From Rhizobium sp. FKL33 (GTDB taxonomy: Bacteria > Pseudomonadota > Alphaproteobacteria > Rhizobiales > Rhizobiaceae), in assembly GCF_005222915.1 (NCBI RefSeq), contig NZ_STFX01000009.1:158605-222604 (forward strand): 64,000 nt of DNA. The letters run 5' to 3'. The position numbers and the translations under genes were made by a program. Below, piece by piece: positions 26,151 through 35,450 of the stretch. The notes beneath the pieces are model-generated. The model did not search any database. It was not told the DNA's origin and worked only from the letters and a program-made list of their open reading frames with translations. Every line of letters begins with the position of its first letter. Within the stretch, counting starts at the first letter, position 1.

Positions 26151-27569
26151 ATGCAAAATCAATCAGCAAACAATCAGGCGGCCGGAGCATCTCTGACTGC
26201 CCGAGCCCTGCGCGAATCCATTTTCGCCGGCGTGGTGGCTTTCGGCCTCTTCCTGCTGTTCATCGGGCTCGAATCCACCCAGAATATCCACAACGAACTG
26301 ATCATCGTCACCCATTGGGTGAAGCTCGCCTTCACCGTGGGGCTGGTGATGGTGGTCCGGTTCGCGATGATCACCGTGATCAATCCCTGGCTTGCCGCCA
26401 AAAAGGCCGCCAAGGACGCTGCGCCGGCCTATGTCGAGGGCGATCCGGTCTCCGGCCCCGTGGCTGCCTGGAAATTTTTCGTCAATAACTTCAGCAAGAT
26501 CGGCCTCGCCTTCCTGCTGATCTATCCGGCTCTCTGCGTCGGCATCTTCGGTCTGCAGGGCTCGCTGAAGTGGGTCGACAACTTCGGCATCCAGATTCTG
26601 ATCTATGTGATGCTCGGCTGGGGCCTCAATATCGTCGTCGGTCTCGCCGGTCTGCTCGATCTGGGCTATGTGGCCTTCTATGCTGTCGGCGCATACTCCT
26701 ATGCGCTGCTGTCGCAGCATTTCGGCTTCTCCTTCTGGATCCTGCTGCCGCTGGCCGGTATTCTCGCCGCATTCTGGGGCGTCATTCTCGGCTTCCCGGT
26801 CTTGCGTCTCAAGGGCGATTACCTCGCCATCGTGACGCTGGCCTTCGGGGAAATCATCCGACTGGTGCTGATCAACTGGAAGGAAGTCACCAACGGTTCC
26901 GCCGGCATTTCCGGCATTCCCAAAGCGTCGATCTTCGGCATCTGGTCCTTCGACGTCGGCGCGGCGAACAACTTCGCCAAGTCCTTCGCGCTGCCGATGT
27001 CCTCCGTCTATTACAAGATCTTCCTATTCTATCTCATCCTGGCGCTTTGCCTGCTCACCGCCTATGTGACGATCCGCCTGCGCCGCATGCCGATCGGTCG
27101 CGCCTGGGAAGCGTTGCGCGAAGATGAAATCGCCTGCCGCTCGCTCGGCATCAACACCACCAACACCAAGCTGACGGCCTTCGCCATCGGCGCGATGTTC
27201 GGCGGCTTCGCCGGCTCCTTCTTCGCCGTGCGTCAGGGCTTCGTGTCGCCCGAATCCTTCGTCTTCCTGGAATCGGCGATCATTCTCGCGATCGTTGTTC
27301 TCGGCGGCATGGGTTCGCTGGTCGGCATCGCGGTCGCCGCAGTCGCGATGGTGGGCGGCACCGAACTCCTGCGCAACATGGAGTTCCTGAAGCTGGTGTT
27401 CGGCCCCGACTTCACCCCGGAACTCTATCGCATGCTGATTTTCGGCCTAGCGATGGTGGTGATCATGGTGTGGAAGCCGCGCGGCTTCGTGGGCAGCCGC
27501 GAACCGACCGCCTTCCTGTTCGAGCGCAAGAATGTCTCGGGCAGTTTCACCAAGGAAGGCCATGGCTGA
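26151..27569 (+). CDS. livM: Branched-chain amino acid ABC permease LivM
   Basis: Second permease, 472 residues. An N-terminal extension of about 110 residues with two helices precedes the conserved core that opens [27 protein letters not shown] and contains [19 protein letters not shown] and the loop [16 protein letters not shown]. Such long LivM proteins are usual in alphaproteobacteria. Its end overlaps the possible livG start by eight bases. Confidence 0.95.
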   Translation: MQNQSANNQAAGASLTARALRESIFAGVVAFGLFLLFIGLESTQNIHNELIIVTHWVKLAFTVGLVMVVRFAMITVINPWLAAKKAAKDAAPAYVEGDPVSGPVAAWKFFVNNFSKIGLAFLLIYPALCVGIFGLQGSLKWVDNFGIQILIYVMLGWGLNIVVGLAGLLDLGYVAFYAVGAYSYALLSQHFGFSFWILLPLAGILAAFWGVILGFPVLRLKGDYLAIVTLAFGEIIRLVLINWKEVTNGSAGISGIPKASIFGIWSFDVGAANNFAKSFALPMSSVYYKIFLFYLILALCLLTAYVTIRLRRMPIGRAWEALREDEIACRSLGINTTNTKLTAFAIGAMFGGFAGSFFAVRQGFVSPESFVFLESAIILAIVVLGGMGSLVGIAVAAVAMVGGTELLRNMEFLKLVFGPDFTPELYRMLIFGLAMVVIMVWKPRGFVGSREPTAFLFERKNVSGSFTKEGHG

Positions 27570-28422
27570 GGCGGGAGCGATGACAATGGAAAAGACACCC
27601 CTGCTCGAAGTCGAGCATCTCTCAATGAAGTTCGGCGGCCTGATGGCCATCAACGACCTGTCGTTCAACTGCTATGAAGGCGAGATCACCGCGTTGATCG
27701 GCCCCAACGGCGCCGGCAAGACCACCGTGTTCAACTGCATCACCGGCTTCTACAAGCCGACGATGGGGATGATCCGGCTCAATCACGGCCAGGAGAAGAC
27801 CTACCAGCTCGAGCAGATGCCGGATTTCCGCATCACCGCGAAAGCCAAGGTCGCCCGCACTTTCCAGAACATCCGGCTCTTCTCGGGTCTGACGGTTCTC
27901 GAGAACCTGCTGGTCGCGCAGCACAACAAGCTGATGAAGGCCTCGGGCTTCACGATCCTCGGCCTTCTGGGCCTCGGCGGCTACAAGGAAGCCTCCAAGG
28001 AATCGATCGAACTCGCCCGCTACTGGCTGGACAAGGCCGATCTGACCGAGCGCGCCGACGACCCCGCCGGGGATTTGCCCTATGGCGCGCAGCGCCGGCT
28101 GGAGATCGCCCGCGCCATGTGCACGGGTCCCAAGCTTCTTTGCCTGGACGAGCCGGCCGCCGGTCTCAACCCGAAGGAGTCGCTAGCGCTGAATACGCTC
28201 TTGCGCTCCATCCGTAAGGAAAGCGCGACATCGATCCTGCTCATCGAGCATGACATGTCGGTGGTCATGGAAATCTCCGACCATGTCGTGGTGCTCGAAT
28301 ATGGCCGCAAGATTTCCGACGGCACGCCTGCGCATGTGAAATCCGATCCCAAGGTCATCGCCGCCTATCTCGGCGTCGACGACGAAGAAGAAGCCGCCAA
28401 AATCGCAGGAGGCGTTGTCTGA
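27562..28422 (+). CDS. livG: Branched-chain amino acid ABC ATPase LivG
   Basis: ATPase subunit, 286 residues. Walker [10 protein letters not shown], signature [15 protein letters not shown], Walker [11 protein letters not shown] and a switch His ([10 protein letters not shown]) are all present, plus the long LivG insertion after Walker A ([21 protein letters not shown]). Start choice is between ATG at 27562 (AAGGAAGG just upstream, overlaps livM), 27580 and 27586. The stop overlaps livF as TGATG. Confidence 0.94.
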   Translation: MAEAGAMTMEKTPLLEVEHLSMKFGGLMAINDLSFNCYEGEITALIGPNGAGKTTVFNCITGFYKPTMGMIRLNHGQEKTYQLEQMPDFRITAKAKVARTFQNIRLFSGLTVLENLLVAQHNKLMKASGFTILGLLGLGGYKEASKESIELARYWLDKADLTERADDPAGDLPYGAQRRLEIARAMCTGPKLLCLDEPAAGLNPKESLALNTLLRSIRKESATSILLIEHDMSVVMEISDHVVVLEYGRKISDGTPAHVKSDPKVIAAYLGVDDEEEAAKIAGGVV

Positions 28423-29147
28423 TGTCCCAGCCTCTTCTCCAGGTCGAGAATGTCGAGACCTATTACGGAAATATCCGCGCGCTCGGCGGCGTCACCGTCA
28501 CGGCGAATCCCGGCGAAATCGTCACGCTGATCGGCGCCAACGGCGCCGGCAAGTCGACGCTGATGATGACGATCTGCGGCAGCCCGCAGGCCCGCAGCGG
28601 TCGGGTGATTTTCGACGGTCGCGACATCACCCGCATGCAGACCCACGAAATCGCCCGGCTGCGCATCGCGCAGTCGCCCGAAGGTCGCCGCATCTTCCCG
28701 CGGATGACCGTGTTCGAAAATCTGCAGATGGGCGCGTCGCTCGACAATCAGAAGTATTTCGATGATGACGTGAAGCGGATCTTCGCGCTTTTCCCGCGCC
28801 TCGAAGAGCGTCAGCATCAGCGCGGCGGCACGCTTTCGGGCGGCGAGCAGCAGATGCTGTCCATAGGACGCGCGCTGATGGCGCGACCGAAGCTCCTGCT
28901 TCTCGACGAGCCGTCGCTCGGTCTTGCGCCGCTGATCTCCAAGCAGATCTTCGAGGCGATCGGCAAGCTCAACAAGACCGAAGGCCTCACCGTCTTCCTC
29001 GTCGAGCAGAACGCCTTTGCCGCGCTTCGCCTCGCCCATCGCGGTTATGTGATGGTCAACGGGCTGGTGACGATGAGCGGTTCCGGCCAGGAACTTCTCG
29101 CCAATCCAGAAGTGCGCGCAGCCTATCTTGAAGGCGGTCATCATTAA
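28422..29147 (+). CDS. livF: Branched-chain amino acid ABC ATPase LivF
   Basis: Second ATPase, 241 residues, the normal size. Walker A GANGAGKST, signature LSGGEQQMLSIGRAL, Walker B LLLLDEPSLGL. The segment VENVETYYGNIRALGGV is the usual LivF start. Translationally coupled to livG through a one-base overlap. Confidence 0.95.
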   Translation: MSQPLLQVENVETYYGNIRALGGVTVTANPGEIVTLIGANGAGKSTLMMTICGSPQARSGRVIFDGRDITRMQTHEIARLRIAQSPEGRRIFPRMTVFENLQMGASLDNQKYFDDDVKRIFALFPRLEERQHQRGGTLSGGEQQMLSIGRALMARPKLLLLDEPSLGLAPLISKQIFEAIGKLNKTEGLTVFLVEQNAFAALRLAHRGYVMVNGLVTMSGSGQELLANPEVRAAYLEGGHH

Positions 29148-29219
29148 GTAGAACAGGGCGGAGAGCATCTTGCGCGCCGCGCGCAATCGGATACTCTCAC
29201 GCTCGAGGGAGCTTTGAAA

Positions 29220-29573
29220 ATGCAAGGTATTCTCTACGAAGAACCGATCATCTGGGAGTTCTTCCTGGTGACCATTCTGATCGGCGGCTGGACCGCCTGG
29301 CGCACCGGCAAGGGCGTTGCCGATAATTGGGGCGGCATCTGGCCTCATGTCGTGATCTACACGTTGTTGCTCGGCGTCGGCGTTCGCTTCATCCATCATG
29401 CGCTGTATGACGGCACCATGTTCACGCTGCAATATTACGTGGTGGACACGGTCTATCTGATGGTGGTGGCGATCCTCGGTTTTCGCCACACCCGCGCCGG
29501 ACAGATGGCGACGAAATACTACTGGCTCTACGAGAAATCCGGTCCGTTCGGCTGGAAGAAAAAGAGCGTTTGA
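29220..29573 (+). CDS. DUF6867-type small membrane protein of the liv operon
   Basis: A 117-residue protein with about three hydrophobic helices (WEFFLVTILIGGWTAWRTGK; HVVIYTLLLGVGVRFIHHAL; VDTVYLMVVAILGFRHTRA) and a basic C-terminus. It sits between livF and the binding-protein gene, a conserved position for this family in alphaproteobacterial liv operons, so it probably assists the transporter. Exact role unknown. ATG at 29220 is preferred (GAGGGA nine bases upstream) over TTG at 29214. Confidence 0.85.
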   Translation: MQGILYEEPIIWEFFLVTILIGGWTAWRTGKGVADNWGGIWPHVVIYTLLLGVGVRFIHHALYDGTMFTLQYYVVDTVYLMVVAILGFRHTRAGQMATKYYWLYEKSGPFGWKKKSV

Positions 29574-29686
29574 CAAGTTTCCATTCGCTGTGAACACATA
29601 GCGGATCGGGGAAAACAACCCTTGGCGCGATAGGCGGGCGACGGGGGCAAACAGGAACCAACCGCCTCAAATATTGGGAGTTAAAG

Positions 29687-30805
29687 ATGAAGAAGATGCT
29701 TCTCTCCGCCGTGGCCCTGACGGCCATGGTGGCCTTCGGCGGCAACGCCTGGGCCGATCTGCTGATCGGCGTGGCCGGACCGCTCACCGGACCGAACGCC
29801 GCTTTCGGCGCACAGCTCCAGAAGGGCGCCGAGCAGGCGGCTGCCGACATCAATGCGGCCGGCGGCATCAACGGCGAGCAGGTCAAGATCGTGCTCGGCG
29901 ACGACGTCTCCGACCCGAAGCAGGGTATTTCCGTCGCCAACAAGTTCGTCGGTGACGGCGTGAAGTTCGTAATCGGCCACTTCAACTCGGGCGTTTCCAT
30001 CCCGGCTTCCGAAGTTTACGCCGAAAACGGCATCATGCAGATCACCCCCGCTTCCACCAACCCGAAGTTCACCGAGCGCGGCCTGTGGAACACCTTCCGC
30101 ACCTGCGGCCGTGACGACCAGCAGGGCGCTGTGGCCGGCAAATACATCTCCGACCACTTCAAGGACGCCAAGGTCGCCGTCGTGCACGACAAGACCCCGT
30201 ACGGCCAGGGCCTTGCGGACGAAACCAAGAAAGCCATGAACGGCCTCGGCATCACCGAAGTTCTCTACGAAGGCATCACGCCCGGCGAAAAGGACTACTC
30301 GGCCCTCATCGCAAAGATGAAGGAAGCCGGCGTTTCCGTCGTCTACTTCGGCGGTCTGCACACCGAAGCCGGCCTCATCCTTCGCCAGATGGCCGACCAG
30401 GGCCTGAAGGCAACCATGATGTCGGGCGACGGCATCACCTCCAACGAACTGGCTTCGATCGCCGGCGACGCCGTCAACGGCACGCTGATGACCTTCCCGC
30501 CGGATCCGCGCAACAACCCGAACGCTGCTGAGGCCGTCAAGAAGTTCCGCGACGCCGGTTTCGAGCCCGAAGCCTACACGCTGTACTCCTATGCTGCTCT
30601 GCAGATCATTGCAGAAGCCGCTAAGGCTGCCGGCAACAACGACCCGCAGACGGTCGCTGAAACCGCCAAGGCCAAGGGTCCGTTCAAGACCGTCATCGGC
30701 GACATCGGTTTCGACTCCAAGGGCGACATCACCCGTCCGGACTACACGATGTACACCTGGCAGAAGGGCGCCGACGGCAAGTACACCTACCTCGAAAACA
30801 AGTAA
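29687..30805 (+). CDS. Branched-chain amino acid ABC substrate-binding protein (LivJ/LivK type)
   Basis: Periplasmic binding protein of 372 residues. The N-terminus is a signal peptide with probable cleavage after GNAWA (about residue 23). The mature chain opens [20 protein letters not shown], the standard type-1 periplasmic binding fold, and has [18 protein letters not shown] and [14 protein letters not shown], which line the amino-acid pocket in this family. The codon bias is stronger than in neighbours (GGC/AAG/CTC rich), suggesting high expression. A strong terminator follows, closing the liv operon. Confidence 0.94.
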   Translation: MKKMLLSAVALTAMVAFGGNAWADLLIGVAGPLTGPNAAFGAQLQKGAEQAAADINAAGGINGEQVKIVLGDDVSDPKQGISVANKFVGDGVKFVIGHFNSGVSIPASEVYAENGIMQITPASTNPKFTERGLWNTFRTCGRDDQQGAVAGKYISDHFKDAKVAVVHDKTPYGQGLADETKKAMNGLGITEVLYEGITPGEKDYSALIAKMKEAGVSVVYFGGLHTEAGLILRQMADQGLKATMMSGDGITSNELASIAGDAVNGTLMTFPPDPRNNPNAAEAVKKFRDAGFEPEAYTLYSYAALQIIAEAAKAAGNNDPQTVAETAKAKGPFKTVIGDIGFDSKGDITRPDYTMYTWQKGADGKYTYLENK

Positions 30806-30834
30806 GCTTCGGCTTCACGTTTTCAGACCATCAG

Positions 30835-30861
30835 ACCCGGGGCTCCTGCTCCGGGTTTTTT
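30835..30861 (+). terminator. Terminator of the liv operon
   Basis: Nine-base stem with a TCCT loop (arms 30835-30843 and 30848-30856, one G-T pair) followed by six T residues. Confidence 0.9.
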
Positions 30862-30900
30862 CGTATTCGAATCGGGGATTGTCGTCCGGAACGCCGGCCA

Positions 30901-30930
30901 ACAAAAAAAGGCGCCGTGTCCGGCGCCTTT
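30901..30930 (-). terminator. Terminator of the NMT1-type ABC operon
   Basis: Perfect 10-base stem (30907-30916/30921-30930) with a TGTC/GACA loop. Read on the reverse strand it ends in seven T residues. It closes the reverse-strand transporter operon 23 bases after the binding-protein stop. Confidence 0.9.
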
Positions 30931-30953
30931 CGGTATGTGTCAGACGGATTAAC

Positions 30954-31946
30954 TTACTTCAGCGCTTCGTTGGTGATGTCGAGCGTGTAGGCGCCTTCCG
31001 GCTTCTTGGTAATCACCGGGTCCGAGCCGCCGGCGAGCAGGGTGGCGACGGTGCGCTCGTAGTCGGCCGGATCGAGGGCGCCATTGGAGCCGGCGGTCAG
31101 CTTGGCGACTTCCGACATCATGGTCTTCTGGTGCTGCTCGGTCTGGGCGCCCGAGGCGTCGTTTTCGAGCACGATGTCGGCGGCTTCATCCGGATGCTCT
31201 TCGGCGTATTTCCAGCCCTTCATCGAGGCGCGGACGAACTTGACCATCTTGGCTTTGAAAGCCTCGTCCTTCAGCTTGTCTTCCAGCACATAGAGGCCGT
31301 CTTCGAGGGTCGAGACGCCCTGGTCTTCATACTTGAAGGTGATGAGGTCGTCGGCCTTCACGCCTGCTTCGAGGATCTGGTGATACTCGTTATAGGTCAT
31401 GGTGGAGATGCACTGGGCCTGCTTCTGCAAGAGCGGGTCGACGTTGAAGCCCTGCTTCAGGACGGTGATGCCTTCCGGGCCGCCGTCGGTCTTGATGCCG
31501 AGCTTGCCCATCCAGGTGAGGAAGGGATATTCGTTGCCGTAGAACCAGACGCCGATGGTCTTGCCCTTGAAGTCGGCCGGGGTCTTGATGCCGGAATCCT
31601 TGGAGCAGGTCAGCATCAGGCCGGAATGCTTGAAGGGCTGGGCGATGTTGACGAGGGCCACGCCTTTTTCGCGAGTGGCGAGAGCCGACGGCATCCAGTC
31701 GACGACCACATCGGCGCCGCCGCCTGCGATCACCTGAGCGGGAGCGATATCGGGACCGCCCGGCTTGATGTCGACATCGAGATCTTCTTCCTTGTAGAAG
31801 CCCTTGTCCTTGGCCACGTAATAGCCGGCAAACTGGGCCTGCGTCACCCATTTCAGCTGCAGCGTCACCTTGTCGGCGGCCTGGGCCGAAAGCGCGCCAA
31901 GCGTGAGCGCGCTCGCGGTCATCAGAAGTGCAATCGTCTTTTTCAT
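30954..31946 (-). CDS. NMT1/THI5-type ABC substrate-binding protein
   Basis: Periplasmic protein, 330 residues, with a signal peptide (MKKTIALLMTASALTLGALSAQA, cleavage near residue 23). The mature part opens KVTLQLKWVTQAQFAGYYVA, diagnostic of the NMT1/THI5-like family that binds pyrimidines, riboflavin or thiamine precursors. Encoded last in an ATPase-SMR-permease-permease-binding protein operon. The nearby dihydropyrimidinase and carbamoyl-hydrolase genes suggest uptake of a pyrimidine or its breakdown product, an inference from context only. The upstream in-frame extension is rejected. Confidence 0.9.
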   Translation of the reverse strand: MKKTIALLMTASALTLGALSAQAADKVTLQLKWVTQAQFAGYYVAKDKGFYKEEDLDVDIKPGGPDIAPAQVIAGGGADVVVDWMPSALATREKGVALVNIAQPFKHSGLMLTCSKDSGIKTPADFKGKTIGVWFYGNEYPFLTWMGKLGIKTDGGPEGITVLKQGFNVDPLLQKQAQCISTMTYNEYHQILEAGVKADDLITFKYEDQGVSTLEDGLYVLEDKLKDEAFKAKMVKFVRASMKGWKYAEEHPDEAADIVLENDASGAQTEQHQKTMMSEVAKLTAGSNGALDPADYERTVATLLAGGSDPVITKKPEGAYTLDITNEALK

Positions 31947-31968
31947 GGTGTTTTGTTCCCTCTTTATA

Positions 31969-32838
31969 TTACGCCTGCCCACCACGGACAGACGGATGCC
32001 AGAATGTGACCCGCCGCTCGAAAAAGGCGACGAGACCATAAAACAGTGAGCCGACCAGCGCCGCAACGGCAATCTCGGCCCAGACCATGTCGATATTCAT
32101 ACGCCCGACTTCGGTCGAAATGCGGAAGCCCATGCCGACGATCGGCGTGCCGAAGAACTCCGCCACGATGGCCCCGATCAGCGCCAGCGTCGAATTGATC
32201 TTCAGCGCATTGAAGATGAACGGCCAGGCGGCGGGCAGGCGCAACTTCAGCAGCGTGTTGCGCCAGTCGGCGGCATAGGTGTGCATCAGGTCGCGTTCGA
32301 TCGACGAGGACGCCTTCAACCCGGCCAGCGTGTTGATCAGCATCGGGAAGAAGGTCATGATCACCACAACCGCCGCCTTGGATTGCCAGTCGAAGCCGAA
32401 CCACATGACCATGATCGGGGCGACGCCGACGATCGGAAGCGCCGAGACGAAATTGCCGAGCGGCAGGAAGCCGCGTTCCAGGAAGGGCGAGCGGTCGATC
32501 AGGATCGCAGCCAGGAAGCCCAGGCCGCAGCCCATGACATAGCCCGCCAGCACGGCCTTGAAGAAGGTCTGCTGCACATCCGCCCAGAGGATCGGCAGGG
32601 AGGAGATCAGCCGCGCCCAGATCATCGAGGGCGGCGGCAGAAGCACCGGGGGCACGTTGAAGCCGCGCGTGAGGCATTCCCACAGCACCAGGAGCGTGAT
32701 CCCGAACAGCGCCGGCACCGAGAGATTGGCGGCGCGCGACAGGGCCGGGCTCGAGAACGTCTGTTTCGTGAGCCAGGCGTTGAACGCCCAGGCGGCGATC
32801 CAGAAAACGATACCGAAGACAACGAGCGACAGGTTCAT
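31969..32838 (-). CDS. ABC transporter permease (NitT/TauT type) 2
   Basis: A 289-residue permease with about six to seven helices. The binding-protein-dependent loop reads SIERDLMHTYAADWRNTLLKLRLPAAWPF, the EAA motif that docks with the ATPase. It shares one base with the end of permease 1 and lies 22 bases before the binding-protein gene. It is paralogous to permease 1, so the channel is probably a heterodimer. Confidence 0.9.
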   Translation of the reverse strand: MNLSLVVFGIVFWIAAWAFNAWLTKQTFSSPALSRAANLSVPALFGITLLVLWECLTRGFNVPPVLLPPPSMIWARLISSLPILWADVQQTFFKAVLAGYVMGCGLGFLAAILIDRSPFLERGFLPLGNFVSALPIVGVAPIMVMWFGFDWQSKAAVVVIMTFFPMLINTLAGLKASSSIERDLMHTYAADWRNTLLKLRLPAAWPFIFNALKINSTLALIGAIVAEFFGTPIVGMGFRISTEVGRMNIDMVWAEIAVAALVGSLFYGLVAFFERRVTFWHPSVRGGQA

Positions 32839-33725
32839 CAGCGCGCGCCCTCCGGTTTTGCGCCCATAGCTTTCATCGTCAGTTTCTCCAACACTCCCAC
32901 CAGAGCCACGAGGCCGGCGGCGACGGCTGAGGCCATGAACAGCGCGGCCCAGATCTGCGCCGTCTGGCCGTAATAGGAGCCGGACAGCAGCCGCGCGCCG
33001 AGACCTTCGACCGCGCCGGTCGGCAGTTCGCCGACGATGGCGCCCACGAGAGCGGCGGCGATCGCCACTTTCAGCGAGGCGAAGAGATAGGGCACCGAGG
33101 CCGGCCAGCGCAGCTTGACGAGCGTCTGCGCGGTGCTGGCGTTATAGGTGTGCATCAGGTCGAGCTGGATCTGCTCGGGCGAACGCAGGCCTTTGACCAT
33201 GCCGACGACGACGGGGAAGAAGCTGAGATAGGTGGAGATCAGCGCTTTCGGCAAGAGGCCGGAAATGCCGACGGCATTGAGTACGACGATGATCATCGGC
33301 GCGATCGCCAGCACCGGAATGGTCTGGCTGGCGATCACCCAGGGCATCAGCGAGCGATCCATGGCGCGATTGTGAACGATGCCGACGGCCAGCGCCACGC
33401 CGAGCGCGGTTCCCATGCCGAAGCCGGCCAACGTCGCCGAAATGGTGATCCAGGCGTGATAGACGAGGCTGCGCTTGGAGGTCGGCTTCATTTCGAAGGT
33501 GGTCTTCCACCATTCCGCCAGCACCTGGTGCGGGGAGGGGAGAACAGGTCGTTCCTGCGTGAAGGTTTTCGCGACCAGTTCGGAGAAGCCGATCTCGGTT
33601 CCGGCGCTGGCGGCCTGGCTGCGTTCGAAAGGCGCGTTCAGCACCACCACGAAGACGAGCCAGAGTGCGATCAGCGCGGCGACCACGGTCAGCACGGGAA
33701 AAACTTTGTCGCGCAGCCAGATCAT
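32838..33725 (-). CDS. ABC transporter permease (NitT/TauT type) 1
   Basis: A 295-residue permease. The ATG at 33725 gives MIWLRDKVFPVLTVVAALIA, a clean first helix; longer in-frame starts run antisense-like through the SMR gene. The docking loop is QIQLDLMHTYNASTAQTLVKLRWPASVP. The start overlaps the stop of the SMR-like gene by four bases. Confidence 0.9.
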   Translation of the reverse strand: MIWLRDKVFPVLTVVAALIALWLVFVVVLNAPFERSQAASAGTEIGFSELVAKTFTQERPVLPSPHQVLAEWWKTTFEMKPTSKRSLVYHAWITISATLAGFGMGTALGVALAVGIVHNRAMDRSLMPWVIASQTIPVLAIAPMIIVVLNAVGISGLLPKALISTYLSFFPVVVGMVKGLRSPEQIQLDLMHTYNASTAQTLVKLRWPASVPYLFASLKVAIAAALVGAIVGELPTGAVEGLGARLLSGSYYGQTAQIWAALFMASAVAAGLVALVGVLEKLTMKAMGAKPEGAR

Positions 33726-34060
33726 GGCGTCACCGCCTTTGTCGGCCACATCATCAGCGTCATGGCTACAAGGCCGAGCGCCAGGCCCGCGGTCTGCACG
33801 CCGGTCAGGCGTTCGTTGAAGACCAGGAAGGCGATGATATTGGCGAGGATCAGCTGCGCGATCGCCGAGATCGACACGGCGAGCCCCAGCCCGCCCTCGC
33901 GCATCAGCCGGAGCATGATCAGGTTGCCGATGATGTAGAGGCTCATCGACAGGAGAACCCACAGCCAGTTTGTCGTCGCTACATAGGTGCGCGAGGCGGT
34001 GACCGCGCCGACGAAGATCACCGCGGAAATGGCGAGCCAGAGGATAAAGCCCGTTTTCAT
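33722..34060 (-). CDS. Four-helix SMR/EamA-half-like membrane protein
   Basis: A 112-residue protein with four predicted helices, size and layout of small multidrug resistance proteins: MKTGFILWLAISAVIFVGAV, then WLWVLLSMSLYIIGNLIMLRL, VSISAIAQLILANIIAF and GLALGLVAMTLMMWP. The conserved N-terminal-helix glutamate of EmrE is not present, so it may not be a classical drug antiporter. A perfect GGAGGA site stands 7 bases before the ATG at 34060. Its placement between the ATPase and permease 1, overlapping the latter, implies a role in the same transport process. Confidence 0.75.
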   Translation of the reverse strand: MKTGFILWLAISAVIFVGAVTASRTYVATTNWLWVLLSMSLYIIGNLIMLRLMREGGLGLAVSISAIAQLILANIIAFLVFNERLTGVQTAGLALGLVAMTLMMWPTKAVTP

Positions 34061-34093
34061 CGGCTGGTCCTCCGTCCAGAGGTCGCACAGCAA

Positions 34094-34885
34094 CTATTCG
34101 TCATAGGAATGCCCCGCACGCAGGCCTTCGCGGACGCGATGGGCGATTTCGAGGAATTCCGGCGTCTCACGAATGTCGAGCGGACGTTCCCGGGGAAGCG
34201 TGGATTCGATGACGTCGGTCACACGGCCGGGGCGCGGGCTCATCACCACGATCTTGGTGGAGAGATAGACGGCTTCCGGAATGGAATGGGTGACGAAGCA
34301 GATCGTCTTGTTGGTGCGGTCCCAGAGCTTCAGGAGCTGTTCGTTGAGATGGTCGCGCACGATCTCGTCGAGCGCGCCGAAGGGCTCGTCCATCAGCAGG
34401 AGATCTGCGTCGAAGGCCAGCGCGCGGGCGATCGAAGCGCGCTGCTGCATGCCGCCCGAGAGCTGCCAGGGATATTTCTTGCCGAAGCCCGAGAGATTGA
34501 CGAGATCGAGCGTGCGTTCGATGCGTTGCTTCTGCTCCGATTTGGCGTAGCCCATGATTTCAAGCGGCAGGGCGATATTCTCTTCGATGGTCCGCCAGGG
34601 ATAGAGCGCTGCGGCCTGGAACACATAGCCGTAAGCCCTGCTCTTGCGGGCGTTTTCAGGCGTCATGCCGTTGATGAGGATTGAGCCTGATGTCGGCTTT
34701 TCGAGATCGGCGATCACGCGCAGGAATGTCGTCTTGCCGCAACCCGAAGGCCCGATGAAGGAGACGAAATCGCCCTTGTTCACGTCGAGATTGACGCCGG
34801 TCAGCGCGGTCACGGGCCCGTCATTGGTCGGAAAGACCAGGCCGAGGTCGCGCGCCGTCACCACAGGTGTTTTAGAAGTGGACAT
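34094..34885 (-). CDS. ABC transporter ATPase (NitT/TauT type)
   Basis: ATPase of about 263 residues. Walker A GPSGCGKTT, Q-loop FQAAALYPWRT, signature LSGGMQQRASIARAL, Walker B LLMDEPFGALD, switch region CFVTHSIPEAV. First gene of the five-gene transporter operon. Its own start (ATG 34885 or GTG 34891) lacks a ribosome-binding site; the good GGGGAG site upstream serves a nine-codon frame that overlaps the start (see separate entry). Confidence 0.92.
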   Translation of the reverse strand: MSTSKTPVVTARDLGLVFPTNDGPVTALTGVNLDVNKGDFVSFIGPSGCGKTTFLRVIADLEKPTSGSILINGMTPENARKSRAYGYVFQAAALYPWRTIEENIALPLEIMGYAKSEQKQRIERTLDLVNLSGFGKKYPWQLSGGMQQRASIARALAFDADLLLMDEPFGALDEIVRDHLNEQLLKLWDRTNKTICFVTHSIPEAVYLSTKIVVMSPRPGRVTDVIESTLPRERPLDIRETPEFLEIAHRVREGLRAGHSYDE

Positions 34886-34901
34886 GTTCACCCAGTATCA
34901 T
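34872..34901 (-). promoter_or_regulatory. Nine-codon upstream frame overlapping the ATPase start
   Basis: ATG at 34901, seven bases downstream of GGGGAGA, encodes MILGEHVHF and stops at 34872, i.e. 13 bases inside the ATPase gene in another frame. Such overlap suggests translational coupling or re-initiation. The same GGGAGAATAATC leader precedes the hyuC-type gene at 38605, where it drives the true start. Confidence 0.4.
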
Positions 34902-34958
34902 GATTATTCTCCCCTGGCGGTTGATCCGCCTTGTCTTGGTTCGATGGAGTTTCGGATT

Positions 34959-35372
34959 ATGTCATCATCCCCCGCGCCCGATTGCAAGCTGATCCGCCCC
35001 GCCGTCCCCTATGACGGCAAGCAGGGCTTTTCCTATCTCGAGGGTATTTCCAAGGAGTCGGCGGGCGCGCAGGGCATCGCGATGATGCTCTTGACCGTGC
35101 CGCCGGGCGGCCGCGCCAAGGCCCATATGCATGAAGGCCATGAGACGGCGATCTTCGTGCTGTCCGGCGAAGTCGAATGCTTCTACGGCCCCAATCTCGA
35201 ACACCGCGTCATCACCAAGGCCGGCGACATGTTCTACATCCCCGCCGGCATGCCGCATCTGCCGGTCAACCGGTCCAAGACGGAAAGCTGCTCGGCGGTC
35301 ATTGCGCGGACGGACCCCAATGAGCAGGAGAGCGTGGTGTTGTTGCCGGAGTTGGAGAGGTTGGCGGATTAA
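34959..35372 (+). CDS. Small cupin-domain protein
   Basis: A 137-residue single-domain beta-barrel protein. The metal-binding cupin motif 1 is HMHEGHETAIFVLSGEVE (about residues 49-66) and motif 2 is GDMFYIPAGMPHLPVNRS. It is divergent from the transporter operon with only about 70 bases between starts, which suggests a shared control region. Cupins of this class may be metabolite isomerases, dioxygenases or sensors. Function not assigned; a role in pyrimidine or ureide use is possible from context. The start at 34959 has GGAG nine bases upstream. Confidence 0.8.
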   Translation: MSSSPAPDCKLIRPAVPYDGKQGFSYLEGISKESAGAQGIAMMLLTVPPGGRAKAHMHEGHETAIFVLSGEVECFYGPNLEHRVITKAGDMFYIPAGMPHLPVNRSKTESCSAVIARTDPNEQESVVLLPELERLAD

Positions 35373-35390
35373 GAGCGCACGCCGCCCATT

Positions 35391-35410
35391 CTCCCCCCTT
35401 GTGGGGGAGA
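35391..35410. repeat. Rhizobial-type palindromic repeat (CTCCCCC..GGGGGAG)
   Basis: Perfect 8-base inverted repeat with TTGT loop, TCTCCCCC/GGGGGAGA, followed by ATGGCG. This sequence is a common core of short palindromic intergenic repeats in Rhizobiales. It lies between the convergent cupin and dihydropyrimidinase genes and may also serve as a terminator hairpin. Confidence 0.7.
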
Positions 35411-35450
35411 TGGCGCCGCCGATCTTCGCCAAGCCCAACAGCATTGCGTC

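Noticed and set aside
32838-34088. 416-codon form of permease 1
   Set aside because: The first 120 residues are an out-of-frame reading of the SMR-like gene; the ATG at 33725 gives a normal permease.
34644-35372. 242-codon form of the cupin protein
   Set aside because: The added N-terminus is antisense of the ABC ATPase; the ATG at 34959 has a suitable ribosome-binding site.
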